Assembly: GCF_001945365.1 (NCBI RefSeq)
Contig: NZ_MSTQ01000004.1
Location: forward strand, 186,001 to 250,000
Length of the DNA stretch: 64,000 nucleotides
Origin: Pseudomonas reinekei
Lineage (GTDB): Bacteria; Pseudomonadota; Gammaproteobacteria; Pseudomonadales; Pseudomonadaceae
Reading direction: 5' to 3'
The first letter of the stretch is position 1. Each line of letters opens with the position of its first letter. A model generated the notes under the pieces. The model was not told where the DNA came from and did no database searches. It saw only the letters and a list, made by a program, of their open reading frames with translations. The translations under genes and the position numbers were made by a program. Shown here one piece after another: positions 37,096-47,708 of the stretch.

Positions 37096-39816
37096 TCATG
37101 CCAGCCGCGACAGCATCTCCTTGGCTTCGCTCTTCTGACCGTCATCACCTTCGGTCACCACCTCATTGAGGATGTCCCGGGCGCCGTCGTTGTCGCCCAT
37201 GTCGATGTAGGCCTGGGCCAGGTCGAGCTTGGTCGCGACTTCATCGGTACCGGACAGGAAATCGAAGTCCGGCTCGTCATCCACGGTGGCCAGCGCATCG
37301 TCCACGGTGAACGTCGGCTCGCTGATACTCTGGGACAGGCGATCCAGTTCGGCGTTGACGTCGTCCAGTTCGGCGGCGAATGCATCCGGAGCGGTCGGAG
37401 CGTCCATCTCATCGGCCAGCGACAGGTCGAAATCGGCCGGCAGCTCCAGGTCGTCCAGCGGCGCTTCGGCCACTGTCGGCGCTTCGGTCGCCGGCAGGTC
37501 CTTCACGGCGTCGTCCAGATCCAGCAGGAAATCGTCTTCCGCCAGAAGGGCCGGGGACGGATCGCCTCCGAGATCCATGTCCAGGTCGAAATCCGACAGG
37601 TCATCAAGGTTCTCTTTCATTGCCGTCTGCTGCTGCAGTACCGACTCGAAGCTCAAGTCCTCGTCCGGCGGGAAGTCTTCCAGCTCGTCCAGGGTCGCGA
37701 TCGGCTCCGGCTCTGCCACAGGCGTTGGAGCAGCGGCTGGCGGGGTAACGTTATCGAAGTCATCGAGACTCAGGTCGAACGCACTGTCGAGACTGTCGTC
37801 GACCGGCGCTGGAGCAGGTGCTTCGGCGACCGGCGTCACGTTTTCCAGATCGTCGAGACTGAGATCGAATGCGCTGTCGAAGTCGTCGTCAACTGGCGTT
37901 GGTTCAGGTGCTTGCGGCTCGTCCAGCAGCAGGTCCTTGACGTACTGGGCGTCCAGCTCGGCAGCGGCCGCGGCTGCGGCGATACCGCCTGCGGCAACCA
38001 GCGCCATGGCCGGGAAACGGCTTTTCAGGTTTTCGACCTGGGCGAAGTTGTCCCCGTTGGCCACCAATTGACGCTCCTGAACCACGAACGCGTCGCGATC
38101 GCCCTGCAGACCGTAGACTTCCATCAGTTTGAGGCGCAGATCACTGCGCTGAGGCTCTTGCTTGACGCCGTCTTCGAGCAACGCAGCAGCCTGATTGAGA
38201 CGACCCGCAGCGATATGCGACCGGGCCTGACCCAACACATCATCGGAGCGCTCGGCGGCCGGTGCGACCAGAGGCGCAGCAATCGGCGGCGTGACCACCA
38301 CTGGAGCAATAACCGGAGCCGGGGTTGGCGCGGGTGCCGGGGCATTCGCCAGCTTCACGCTTGGCGGTGGAACCTCCAGACCTTCGAAGCTGCTTTCCGG
38401 CAGGTCGAGATCAGCGGAGAACTCCTGCTCCTCAGACAAGGCGCGAGCCATGCGCAGATGCTTCTCGGCTTCCTGCTGAGCCTTGCGGCGACGGGCCAGC
38501 AACAGCAACAGGAGCAAGACAATCACTGCCCCGCCGCCGGCCAGGCCCAGCAACCATGGATTGGTCAGCAACTCGTTGAATTTCTGCTCATCGGACGCCA
38601 CAGGTGCCGGCTCAACCGGTTGCTCGGTCGGAGCCGGTACAACCTCGGGGGCAGCCGCCGCAGGGGCTGGTGCTGGAGCTGTCTCGGCAGGCATGGCTGC
38701 CGGATCTGCCGCCAGTTCAGCCGAAATGGCAGGTGCCGCTGCTACAGCCGGCGCACCCGCGGCGCCCTCGGCTTGCAACTTGGCCAGTTGGTTGTTCTTC
38801 AATTCGATCAGACGTTGCAGCTTGTCCATCTGGCTTTGCAGATCGGCCACGCGGCTTTTCAGTTCGGCGTTGTCACGGCGGGTCGTGTCGAGGCTTTCCT
38901 GGGTAACGGCCAATTTGTTGCCCAAGGCCTTGGCATCACCTGCCGGACCTTTGCCACCGGCTTTGCCGGACTCCGCCGAAACCAGGCTCAACTTGTCTTG
39001 AGCGCTTTGCGTGGCAGGCGCGTCACCGCGACCGCGATTGGTGGCATCGAGTTGCTGCTGCCCGGTTGCCGGCTTCGCGACATAGCGCCGACCCTGGCGC
39101 CAGGCGGCGTTCTGCGCAGCCACTTCGGCAATGGCCTTGGGTTGCGCCACGCTGGTGCTCTGCGCCTGATCCGGCAGACGCAACACCTGGCCGGTTTTGA
39201 GGCGGTTGATGTTGCCGTCGATAAAGGCGTCCGGGTTCAACGCCTGGATGGCCAGCATGGTTTGTTGAATCGAACCGCCATTACGCGCCTTCGCAGCGAT
39301 TTCCCACAGGGTATCGCGCGAGGTGGTGGTGTATTGGGACGGTTTGGTCGCCGCAGTGACCGGCGTGGTGCCCGTCGGCGCCGGTTGCGCAGCCGCTTCA
39401 GCGGTTTGCGGTGAGAACTTGGACGGATCGAGCAGCACGCTGTAATCACGTAGAAGGCGACCGTTGGGCCACATGACCTGAACCAGGAATTTCACCATCG
39501 GTTCGGAGAGTGGCTTGCTGGAAGTCACACGCAGGATGCTTTTGCCGCTGGCGTTCAGCACCGGAGTAAACGTCAGGTCGTTGAGGAACGCCTGGCGGTC
39601 GACACCGGCCTTGGCGAAATCTTCAGGTGAAGCCAGGCTCGGCACCACTTCGGCAGCGGTGAGCTCCTTGACGTCCAGCAACTCGATTTCCGCCACCAAC
39701 GGCTGGTTCAGCGTCGATTTCAGGGTCAGCTCCCCGAGACCGAGGGCATGCGCCATACCGGAGGACAGCGCCGAGGCGGCCGCTATTGCTAACACCAGTT
39801 TGCGAACTTGAACCAT
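37096..39816 (-). CDS. fimV: FimV polar hub protein (LysM, TPR)
   Basis: Large inner-membrane peptidoglycan-binding protein, 906 residues, needed in Pseudomonas for type IV pilus assembly, twitching and polar cAMP signalling. Order seen: signal peptide ending AHA (residue 24), N-terminal FimV domain (LGLGELTLKSTLNQPLVAEI), LysM near 160-213 (SRDTLWEIAAKARNGGS), coiled coil near 305-345, one membrane helix near 420-445 (GGGAVIVLLLLLLL), then a long acidic Asp/Leu-rich cytoplasmic part with repeated SAFDLSLDDL units, and a C-terminal TPR-like FimV domain (KLDLAQAYIDMGDNDGARDIL). Confidence 0.93.
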   Translation of the reverse strand: MVQVRKLVLAIAAASALSSGMAHALGLGELTLKSTLNQPLVAEIELLDVKELTAAEVVPSLASPEDFAKAGVDRQAFLNDLTFTPVLNASGKSILRVTSSKPLSEPMVKFLVQVMWPNGRLLRDYSVLLDPSKFSPQTAEAAAQPAPTGTTPVTAATKPSQYTTTSRDTLWEIAAKARNGGSIQQTMLAIQALNPDAFIDGNINRLKTGQVLRLPDQAQSTSVAQPKAIAEVAAQNAAWRQGRRYVAKPATGQQQLDATNRGRGDAPATQSAQDKLSLVSAESGKAGGKGPAGDAKALGNKLAVTQESLDTTRRDNAELKSRVADLQSQMDKLQRLIELKNNQLAKLQAEGAAGAPAVAAAPAISAELAADPAAMPAETAPAPAPAAAAPEVVPAPTEQPVEPAPVASDEQKFNELLTNPWLLGLAGGGAVIVLLLLLLLARRRKAQQEAEKHLRMARALSEEQEFSADLDLPESSFEGLEVPPPSVKLANAPAPAPTPAPVIAPVVVTPPIAAPLVAPAAERSDDVLGQARSHIAAGRLNQAAALLEDGVKQEPQRSDLRLKLMEVYGLQGDRDAFVVQERQLVANGDNFAQVENLKSRFPAMALVAAGGIAAAAAAAELDAQYVKDLLLDEPQAPEPTPVDDDFDSAFDLSLDDLENVTPVAEAPAPAPVDDSLDSAFDLSLDDFDNVTPPAAAPTPVAEPEPIATLDELEDFPPDEDLSFESVLQQQTAMKENLDDLSDFDLDMDLGGDPSPALLAEDDFLLDLDDAVKDLPATEAPTVAEAPLDDLELPADFDLSLADEMDAPTAPDAFAAELDDVNAELDRLSQSISEPTFTVDDALATVDDEPDFDFLSGTDEVATKLDLAQAYIDMGDNDGARDILNEVVTEGDDGQKSEAKEMLSRLA

Positions 39817-40021
39817 AGCTCATCCTTAGTTTGAACATTCCTCGGCCAGCGAGAAGGTGTTGATAGTCGCTGCCGTAAGGCATTGCGCGCGGCGGCGAAG
39901 GGTCGTCGCGCGCGATTGTTTCGTGCATGCCCCGGAAAGCCCCGCAGGGTGGCTGACCTTCAGCATTCCGGCAAGCATAGCGCTCACCCGGAATCATTCG
40001 AAAATTGTTGCCAAGTATCTT

Positions 40022-41032
40022 TTACAGCAGGTGTTTTATCAACAATTCGGCCAGCTGCACAGCATTGAGCGCGGCCCCTTTGCGTACGTTATCTGACGTC
40101 AGCCACAAATTAAGTTCCGACAGGTCGTCAATACCGTGGCGAACCCGACCAACGTAGACCACATCCTGCCCTACCGCGTCACCGACCGGTGTCGGGTAAT
40201 CGCCCGCCTCGACCAATTCGATGCCGGGTGCGTCTTCCAGCGCGGCATTGACTTTCGCCAGGTCGATGTCGCCTGCGGTCTGCAGGGTTACGTTAAAGCT
40301 ATCGCCAAAAAACACCGGGGCTTGAATGCAAGTGACAGATATTTTCAGCGAAGGCAGCGCCACCACCTGACGCAGTTCGCGGACCAGGCGCTTTTCCAGC
40401 AGCGTATGGCCCTGTTCGTCGGGTTTGCCGACCTGCGCCAGCAAGTTGAAAGCCATCTGCCGATCAAAGAATTTTGGTTCCAGCGGACGCACGTTGAGCA
40501 GTTCGGCGGTCTGCCGCGCCAACTCGCTCACCGCTTCACGGCCTTGGGCAGACACTGCGAGGCTGGCGGTCAGGTTGATGCGCTGCAAGTCGAGCAAACC
40601 CAGCAACGGCGCAAGCACCACCGACAAGCTGGTGGCCGACGGGCTCGGACTGCTGACCTGGAATGGTTTTTTCAAACCGGACAGCACGTGGACATTGGCT
40701 TCCGGCACCACTTGCGGTGACTGATCAGCCGGCAAGGCGCCGGACAGGTCCACAATCGAGCAACCGGCAGCCGTGGCGCGGGAAGCGAAACTCAAGGTGG
40801 CTGCCGGGCCTGCGGCGAAGAACACCAGCTGTGCTTTGCTGAAATCGAACTCATCGACTTCGCGCACACGCACGTTTTTTCCACGAAAAGGCACCGAACT
40901 GCCGGCGGATTCGCTACTGGCCAGCAGGTGCAGATTGCCGACCGGGAAGTCACGTTCTTCAAGGATCTGTACCAGCGTTTCGCCGACAGTACCGGTGGCG
41001 CCGATCACGGCAATATCAATGGACTGGCTCAT
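40022..41032 (-). CDS. usg: USG-1-like aspartate-semialdehyde dehydrogenase paralogue without catalytic Cys
   Basis: Member of the Asd superfamily, 336 residues from the ATG at 41032. The nucleotide-binding start IAVIGATGTVGETLVQILEER and a C-terminal Asd dimerisation domain (FNLLAQVGKPDEQGHTLLEKRLV) are intact. Where active enzymes have NPNCST, this protein has PSPSATS, so the nucleophilic Cys is replaced and normal dehydrogenase activity is unlikely. The same degenerate paralogue (USG-1 type) sits beside asd or truA in many gammaproteobacteria. It lies 245 bp downstream of asd and 205 bp upstream of fimV. Its function is unknown. Confidence 0.85.
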   Translation of the reverse strand: MSQSIDIAVIGATGTVGETLVQILEERDFPVGNLHLLASSESAGSSVPFRGKNVRVREVDEFDFSKAQLVFFAAGPAATLSFASRATAAGCSIVDLSGALPADQSPQVVPEANVHVLSGLKKPFQVSSPSPSATSLSVVLAPLLGLLDLQRINLTASLAVSAQGREAVSELARQTAELLNVRPLEPKFFDRQMAFNLLAQVGKPDEQGHTLLEKRLVRELRQVVALPSLKISVTCIQAPVFFGDSFNVTLQTAGDIDLAKVNAALEDAPGIELVEAGDYPTPVGDAVGQDVVYVGRVRHGIDDLSELNLWLTSDNVRKGAALNAVQLAELLIKHLL

Positions 41033-41121
41033 GGGGTTTCCTCTGGCGAAACGGGGGAGCGGCACTTTACCGGGTGGTTGGGGTGCAGGCAATTCGGCAG
41101 GGAGATATGTAGCGACTGCAC

Positions 41122-41197
41122 CGGCCTCTTCGCTGGCAAGCCAGCTTCCACAGGGTACGCGTGAATGGTAGGAGCTGGTTTGTCAGCGATGAGGCCA
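41122..41197. repeat. REP pair (GCTGGCAAGCCAGC type)
   Basis: TCTTCGCTGGCAAGCCAGCT faces a degenerate inverted unit AGGAGCTGGTTTGTCAGCGA, between asd and its paralogue. Confidence 0.65.
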
Positions 41198-41224
41198 GAC
41201 TCGATAGCCGAGAAACCTCAAGGA

Positions 41225-41260
41225 TAAAAAAACCCGCACCCCTTCCAAGGCGCGGGTTGT
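41225..41260 (-). terminator. Terminator after asd
   Basis: AACCCGC pairs with GCGGGTT around an inner CCTT/AAGG stem; the A-run to the left is a T-run on the minus strand. It ends 18 nt past the asd stop. Confidence 0.8.
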
Positions 41261-41277
41261 TTCATTGCGTCAGTCGA

Positions 41278-42390
41278 TCAACGCTCAAGCAGGATCCGCA
41301 GCATGCGACGCAGCGGTTCGGCCGCGCCCCACAGCAGTTGGTCGCCGACGGTGAAAGCACCGACGAACTGCGAGCCCATGTTCAGCTTGCGCAAACGGCC
41401 AACCGGAATGTTCAGGGTGCCGGTGACCTTGTTCGGGCTCAGCTCCTGAATGCTGGTTTCGCGGTTGTTCGGTACCAGCTTGACCCAAGGGTTGTGCTGA
41501 CTGATCAGCCCTTCGATATCGGCAATCGGCACGTCTTTGTTCAGCTTGATGGTCAGCGCCTGGCTGTGGCAACGCATGGCGCCGATGCGCACGCAGATGC
41601 CATCGACCGGGATCGGGCTCTTGAAGCGACCGAGGATCTTGTTGGTCTCGGCCTGGGCCTTCCACTCTTCGCGGCTCTGACCGTTTGGCAGTTCCTTGTC
41701 GATCCACGGGATCAGGCTGCCGGCCAGCGGTACACCGAAGTTTTCGGTCGGGTACGCGTCGCTGCGCATGGCTTCGGCCACACGACGGTCGATGTCGAGG
41801 ATCGCGCTGGCCGGGTCGGCCAGTTGATCAGCGACGGCGGCGTGGGTGGCGCCCATCTGCTTGATCAGTTCACGCATATTCTGCGCGCCGGCACCGGAGG
41901 CCGCCTGATACGTCATGGCGCTCATCCACTCCACCAGACCGGCTTCGAACAGACCGCCCAGGCCCATCAGCATCAGGCTGACAGTGCAGTTGCCGCCGAT
42001 GTAGTTCTTGGTGCCCGCGTCCAGTTGCTGGTCGATCACCTTGCGGTTGACCGGATCCAGGACGATGACCGCGTCATCCTGCATGCGCAGGCTGGAAGCG
42101 GCGTCGATCCAGTAACCCTGCCAGCCGGCTTCGCGCAATTTCGGGAAGACTTCGCTGGTGTAGTCGCCACCCTGGCAGGTCAGAATCACGTCGAGGGTTT
42201 TCAGCTCTTCAATGCTGTAAGCGTCCTTGAGCGGAGCAATGTCCTTGCCCACGGACGGGCCTTGGCCACCGACATTGGAAGTGGTGAAAAACACCGGCTC
42301 GATAAGATCGAAATCCTGCTCTTCCAGCATCCGCTGCATGAGCACGGAACCGACCATACCGCGCCAACCGATCAGACCTACACGTTTCAT
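41278..42390 (-). CDS. asd: Aspartate-semialdehyde dehydrogenase
   Basis: Reduces aspartyl phosphate to aspartate semialdehyde, the branch point for lysine, threonine and methionine; 370 residues. The NADP fold starts [18 protein letters not shown]. The catalytic Cys is in [11 protein letters not shown] (about 135), and the substrate-binding His lies in [14 protein letters not shown]. This is the active copy, unlike the paralogue downstream. It lies 68 bp downstream of leuB with its own terminator. Confidence 0.95.
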   Translation of the reverse strand: MKRVGLIGWRGMVGSVLMQRMLEEQDFDLIEPVFFTTSNVGGQGPSVGKDIAPLKDAYSIEELKTLDVILTCQGGDYTSEVFPKLREAGWQGYWIDAASSLRMQDDAVIVLDPVNRKVIDQQLDAGTKNYIGGNCTVSLMLMGLGGLFEAGLVEWMSAMTYQAASGAGAQNMRELIKQMGATHAAVADQLADPASAILDIDRRVAEAMRSDAYPTENFGVPLAGSLIPWIDKELPNGQSREEWKAQAETNKILGRFKSPIPVDGICVRIGAMRCHSQALTIKLNKDVPIADIEGLISQHNPWVKLVPNNRETSIQELSPNKVTGTLNIPVGRLRKLNMGSQFVGAFTVGDQLLWGAAEPLRRMLRILLER

Positions 42391-42458
42391 CGCAACTACA
42401 CCTTCTTGAAATGTGGGCCGCTGCTTTCGGGGGTGAAATGGGCAGCGGGCCCGAGAGA

Positions 42459-43541
<1,083 letters not shown>

Positions 43542-43607
43542 GCTTTCCTCATGTCATCAGTCGGTGCGCCCTGGGGGCGCCCCCGGAAAAATTCTATCGA
43601 TCTGTAC

Positions 43608-44375
43608 CTATCGCTCTGCAAACAGTACCAACACATCGGTGCTGAACGAACCGTCGACCTCAATTTCAAAATATTCGCGCACTTCGTTGCCCATCGACTG
43701 CTGCAACTCACGGATGGCGGCGCGCATCACTGCAGGTGTGCGCATGCGCTCGACCCAGCTGTTGTATTCCAGACGCAACCGCTGCCGCGTGGTGCTGCGG
43801 GTATGCAACCCCGCCTCGCTGACCTGACGCAACCACTCGCCGGCGGAATAATCGCGCACATGGCTGGTGTCGCGCAGTACCTCGACGCTTTGCAGGTAAG
43901 TGTCGAACAACGGGCTACCCGGTGACAACACGTCGATGAACGCCGCCACACCGCCCGGTTTCAATACCCGACGCACTTCCCGCACGGCCAGGCCAAGATC
44001 GCTCCAGTGATGCGCTGAATAACGGCTGAACACGAAATCGAACTCGCCATCGGCGAACGGCAAGCGTTCGGCGGCACCGTTGACCGTGGACACGTTGCTC
44101 AAGCCACGATCGGCAGCAGCGGCCGTTACCACGTCGAGCATTTGCTGCGACAGGTCATAAGCCACCACTTCCTTCACCAGCGAGGCTACGTGAAAACTCA
44201 CGTGGCCGGCGCCACACCCCAAATCCAGAACCCTGGCATCACCCTGCCCCGTCAGTTCGGCCTGTAGCAGCGCGAATTCAGCACCTTGAGCGTGTACGGC
44301 GCTGCTCAGGTAGGCCGAAGCCTGCTCACCGAATTGCTTCTGGACTACCTGGCTGTGCTGGGCGGTGCGGGTCAT
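43608..44375 (-). CDS. Class I SAM-dependent methyltransferase
   Basis: A 255-residue methyltransferase of the UbiE/Methyltransf_11 type. SAM-binding motif I is VLDLGCGAGHVSFHVA (about 48-63), acidic motif II is VVAYDLSQQML, and the later VREVRRVLKPGGVAAFID marks motif III. It lies between leuB and leuD, a conserved position in Pseudomonas, although no methylation step is known in leucine synthesis. The substrate is unknown. A REP pair separates it from leuD. Confidence 0.87.
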   Translation of the reverse strand: MTRTAQHSQVVQKQFGEQASAYLSSAVHAQGAEFALLQAELTGQGDARVLDLGCGAGHVSFHVASLVKEVVAYDLSQQMLDVVTAAAADRGLSNVSTVNGAAERLPFADGEFDFVFSRYSAHHWSDLGLAVREVRRVLKPGGVAAFIDVLSPGSPLFDTYLQSVEVLRDTSHVRDYSAGEWLRQVSEAGLHTRSTTRQRLRLEYNSWVERMRTPAVMRAAIRELQQSMGNEVREYFEIEVDGSFSTDVLVLFAER

Positions 44376-44417
44376 GGTCACTTCCTTTTGGGGGGAGTCT
44401 TGGTTTTTTTGGGCTGA

Positions 44418-44500
44418 CGCTTTCGCGAGCAGGCTCGCTCCCACATTGGATTTTCAGTGTTTACAAAATCCCTGTGGGAGCGAGCCTGCTCGCGAAGAGG
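44418..44500. repeat. REP pair (GCGAGCAGGCTCGC type)
   Basis: TTCGCGAGCAGGCTCGCTCC and its inverse GGGAGCGAGCCTGCTCGCGA are separated by 32 nt, between leuD and the methyltransferase gene. Both units are well conserved. Confidence 0.85.
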
Positions 44501-44530
44501 CCGGCCCTGACTACGTCAATCTCGGATCAA

Positions 44531-45175
44531 TCAAGCGTCACGAAACAGCCAGGGCTGGCTCGCACGGTGCTTGCCTTCAAACGTCGCAATCGCCTCATGG
44601 TCCTGCAAGGTCAGGCCGATGTCGTCCAGGCCATTGAGCAGGCAGTGTTTGCGGAACGCGTCGATTTCAAAGCTCAACACCTTGCCATCCGGACGGGTCA
44701 CGGTCTGCGCTTGCAGATCGATCTGCAACTGATAACCCGGATCGGCTTCGACCTGTTTGAACAGCTCATCGACTTCGGCATCGCTCAAGATGATCGGCAG
44801 CAAGCCGTTCTTGAAACTGTTGTTGAAGAAGATGTCGGCGTAGCTCGGCGCGATGATGCTGCGGAAACCGTATTCTTCCAGCGCCCACGGCGCATGTTCA
44901 CGGCTGGAGCCGCAACCGAAGTTCTCGCGGGCCAGCAACACGCTGGCGCCTTGGTAACGCTCGGCATTGAGAACGAAGTCCTTGTTCAGCGGACGCTTGG
45001 AGTTGTCCTGGTACGGCTGACCCACATCCAGGTAACGCCACTCGTCGAACAGGTTCGGGCCGAAACCGGTGCGTTTGATCGACTTCAGGAACTGCTTTGG
45101 AATGATCTGATCGGTGTCGACGTTGGCACGATCCAAAGGCGCGACAAGTCCAGTGTGCTGGGTAAAAGCTTTCAT
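44531..45175 (-). CDS. leuD: 3-isopropylmalate dehydratase small subunit
   Basis: Small subunit of isopropylmalate isomerase, 214 residues, partner of LeuC. The swivel-domain blocks [20 protein letters not shown] and [20 protein letters not shown] (about 72-92, substrate site) and [20 protein letters not shown] are present. It starts 10 nt after leuC. Confidence 0.95.
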   Translation of the reverse strand: MKAFTQHTGLVAPLDRANVDTDQIIPKQFLKSIKRTGFGPNLFDEWRYLDVGQPYQDNSKRPLNKDFVLNAERYQGASVLLARENFGCGSSREHAPWALEEYGFRSIIAPSYADIFFNNSFKNGLLPIILSDAEVDELFKQVEADPGYQLQIDLQAQTVTRPDGKVLSFEIDAFRKHCLLNGLDDIGLTLQDHEAIATFEGKHRASQPWLFRDA

Positions 45176-45185
45176 GCTGTGCTCC

Positions 45186-46604
45186 TTAAATCAATTCACG
45201 GACGTCGACGAAACGACCGTTCACAGCGGCGGCGGCGGCCATGGCAGGGCTGACGAGATGAGTACGACCACCCGCGCCCTGACGGCCTTCGAAGTTTCGG
45301 TTGGACGTCGAGGCGCAATGCTCGCCGGACTCCAAACGGTCCGGGTTCATCGCCAGGCACATCGAGCAACCCGGCTCACGCCATTCGAAACCGGCTTCGA
45401 GGAAAATCTTGTCCAGGCCTTCCGATTCAGCCTGAGCCTTCACCAGACCCGAGCCCGGCACCACAATCGCCTGTTTGATGGTCGAGGCCACTTTGCGGCC
45501 CTTGGCGATCACCGCTGCTGCGCGCAAATCTTCGATCCGCGAGTTGGTGCAGGAGCCAATGAATACGCGGTCCAGTTGAATGTCGGTGATCGCCTGATTG
45601 GCGGTCAAACCCATGTACTTCAACGCGCGTTCGATGGAACCGCGCTTGACCAGGTCCATTTCCTTCGCAGGGTCCGGAACGTTTTGATCAACGGCCAGCA
45701 CCATTTCAGGCGACGTGCCCCAGCTGACTTGCGGTTTGATCCGGGTCGCGTCGAGCTCGACGACGGTGTCGAATACCGCATCGGCATCGGACACCAGGTC
45801 TTTCCACGCTTCGACAGCCAAGTCCCACTCCGCGCCTTTCGGAGCGAATGGACGGCCCTTCACGTAGGCCACGGTTTTTTCGTCAGCCGCGACCAGACCA
45901 ACGCGGGCGCCGGCCTCGATGGACATGTTGCAGATGGTCATGCGGCCTTCGACGGACAGGTCGCGAATCGCGCTGCCAGCGAATTCGATGGCGTGACCGT
46001 TACCGCCAGCGGTGCCGATCTTGCCGATGACGGCGAGGACGATGTCCTTGGCGGTCACGCCGAATGGCAATTGGCCTTCGACCAATACCAGCATGTTCTT
46101 CATTTTCTTGGCAACCAGGCACTGGGTGGCGAGCACGTGCTCGACCTCGGAGGTGCCGATACCGTGAGCCAAAGCGCCGAATGCACCATGGGTCGAAGTA
46201 TGGGAGTCGCCGCAAACCACGGTCATGCCCGGCAAGGTAGCGCCCTGCTCCGGACCAATGACGTGGACGATGCCTTGGCGGACGTCGTTCATCTTGAACT
46301 CGACAATGCCGTATTCATCGCAGTTGTCGTCGAGAGTCTGAACCTGCAAACGCGAGACCTGGTCGGCAATGGCTTCGATGCCGCCCTTGCGCTCCGGGGT
46401 GGTCGGTACGTTGTGGTCCGGGGTCGCGATGTTGGCATCGATACGCCAAGGCTTGCGCCCGGCCAGACGCAGACCTTCGAAGGCTTGCGGCGAGGTCACC
46501 TCGTGGATGATGTGACGATCGATGTAGATCAGCGCGGAGCCATCGTCGCGCTGCTTGACCAAATGCGAATCCCAGAGCTTGTCGTAGAGCGTTTTGCCGG
46601 CCAT
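45186..46604 (-). CDS. leuC: 3-isopropylmalate dehydratase large subunit
   Basis: Aconitase-family iron-sulphur enzyme, 472 residues from the ATG at 46604, isomerising 2- to 3-isopropylmalate. The 4Fe-4S ligands lie in [14 protein letters not shown] and [13 protein letters not shown], and the active-site region is [26 protein letters not shown]. First gene of the leuCD operon. On the minus strand TTGAAA, 18 nt, TAGAAA lies in the 147 bp shared with the divergent LysR gene and is a possible promoter. Confidence 0.95.
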   Translation of the reverse strand: MAGKTLYDKLWDSHLVKQRDDGSALIYIDRHIIHEVTSPQAFEGLRLAGRKPWRIDANIATPDHNVPTTPERKGGIEAIADQVSRLQVQTLDDNCDEYGIVEFKMNDVRQGIVHVIGPEQGATLPGMTVVCGDSHTSTHGAFGALAHGIGTSEVEHVLATQCLVAKKMKNMLVLVEGQLPFGVTAKDIVLAVIGKIGTAGGNGHAIEFAGSAIRDLSVEGRMTICNMSIEAGARVGLVAADEKTVAYVKGRPFAPKGAEWDLAVEAWKDLVSDADAVFDTVVELDATRIKPQVSWGTSPEMVLAVDQNVPDPAKEMDLVKRGSIERALKYMGLTANQAITDIQLDRVFIGSCTNSRIEDLRAAAVIAKGRKVASTIKQAIVVPGSGLVKAQAESEGLDKIFLEAGFEWREPGCSMCLAMNPDRLESGEHCASTSNRNFEGRQGAGGRTHLVSPAMAAAAAVNGRFVDVRELI

Positions 46605-46751
46605 CAGACGGTTCCTCATCAGCTTGTTTCTATGCCCCGGGCTTTGAAGTTTTCAATAACCCTTTGGCTTGTGAGGCTGATCCTATGGGGTTACATTAAA
46701 TAACTCAAATTCATATTTTTTATGCTTTGGATAACCAACTGGAATGCAACC

Positions 46752-47642
46752 ATGGACCTGGCCAACCTGAACGCTTTTATTGCCATCGCGGAGACCGGAA
46801 GCTTCTCCGGCGCGGGCGAACGGTTGCACCTGACACAACCGGCCATCAGCAAACGCATTGCCGGGCTGGAGCAGCAATTGAAGGTGCGACTGTTCGATCG
46901 ACTGGGCCGCGAGGTCGGGTTGACCGAGGCCGGTCGCGCCCTGCTGCCGCGGGCCTACCAGATTCTGAACGTCCTCGATGATACGCGCCGTGCGCTGACC
47001 AACCTTACGGGCGAGGTGACCGGTCGTCTGACCCTGGCCACCAGTCACCACATCGGTCTGCACCGTTTGCCGCCCTTATTAAGGGAGTTCACCCGGCGTT
47101 ATCCCGAAGTGGCGCTGGACATTCAGTTTCTCGATTCGGAAGTAGCCTACGAAGAAATCCTCCATGGCCGAGCGGAATTGGCGGTCATTACCCTGGCGCC
47201 GGAGCCCCATGGCCTGGTCAAGGCCATGCCGGTCTGGGACGATCCGCTGGACTTCGTGGTGGCCCCGGAGCATTCGCTGCTCAACAACGGCGCGGTCAAT
47301 CTGTCCGATATCGCCCGGCACCCGGCGGTTTTCCCCGGCGGGAACACTTTCACCCACCATATCGTCCAGCGCTTGTTCGAAGCCCAGGGCCTGACGCCGA
47401 ACATCGCCATGAGCACCAATTACCTGGAAACCATCAAGATGATGGTCTCGATCGGCCTGGCCTGGAGCGTGTTGCCACGGACCATGCTCGACAATCAAGT
47501 TGCACGGATACCTTTGCCGGGCATACAGCTCTCTCGCCAGCTAGGCTATATCCTGCACACAGAACGGACCTTGTCGAACGCGGCACGGGCCTTCATGGCC
47601 CTGCTGGATGCGCAAATCGATCTGCCAGGGACTCAAGGCTAA
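46752..47642 (+). CDS. LysR-family regulator divergent from leuC
   Basis: LysR-type regulator, 296 residues from the ATG at 46752. The N-terminal winged helix is typical (MDLANLNAFIAIAETGSFSG, then LHLTQPAISKRIAGLE). The effector domain starts near GRLTLATSHHIGLHRLPPLL. Its divergent position 147 bp from leuC, seen in other pseudomonads too, suggests that it regulates the leucine genes. The shared region has TAACCC and GGGTTA half-sites 24 nt apart, but no classic ATAC-N7-GTAT box. Confidence 0.87.
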   Translation: MDLANLNAFIAIAETGSFSGAGERLHLTQPAISKRIAGLEQQLKVRLFDRLGREVGLTEAGRALLPRAYQILNVLDDTRRALTNLTGEVTGRLTLATSHHIGLHRLPPLLREFTRRYPEVALDIQFLDSEVAYEEILHGRAELAVITLAPEPHGLVKAMPVWDDPLDFVVAPEHSLLNNGAVNLSDIARHPAVFPGGNTFTHHIVQRLFEAQGLTPNIAMSTNYLETIKMMVSIGLAWSVLPRTMLDNQVARIPLPGIQLSRQLGYILHTERTLSNAARAFMALLDAQIDLPGTQG

Positions 47643-47708
47643 CTTGTGCTACTCCTATAGAACCGCGAATTCCTGTGCCCAATGCTCAACTCAGCCCAAG
47701 GCCTGCCA

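Noticed and set aside
36988..39414. An 808-codon open frame on the plus strand opposite fimV
   Set aside because: It mirrors the FimV gene, whose low-complexity Asp/Leu/Ala/Pro content at high GC leaves the opposite strand open. The product is Arg/Gly/Leu/Gln rich with no domain or ribosome site.
40022..41032. Asd paralogue as a pseudogene
   Set aside because: It is full length, without frameshift or internal stop; only the catalytic Cys is lost, and the same type of protein is kept widely.
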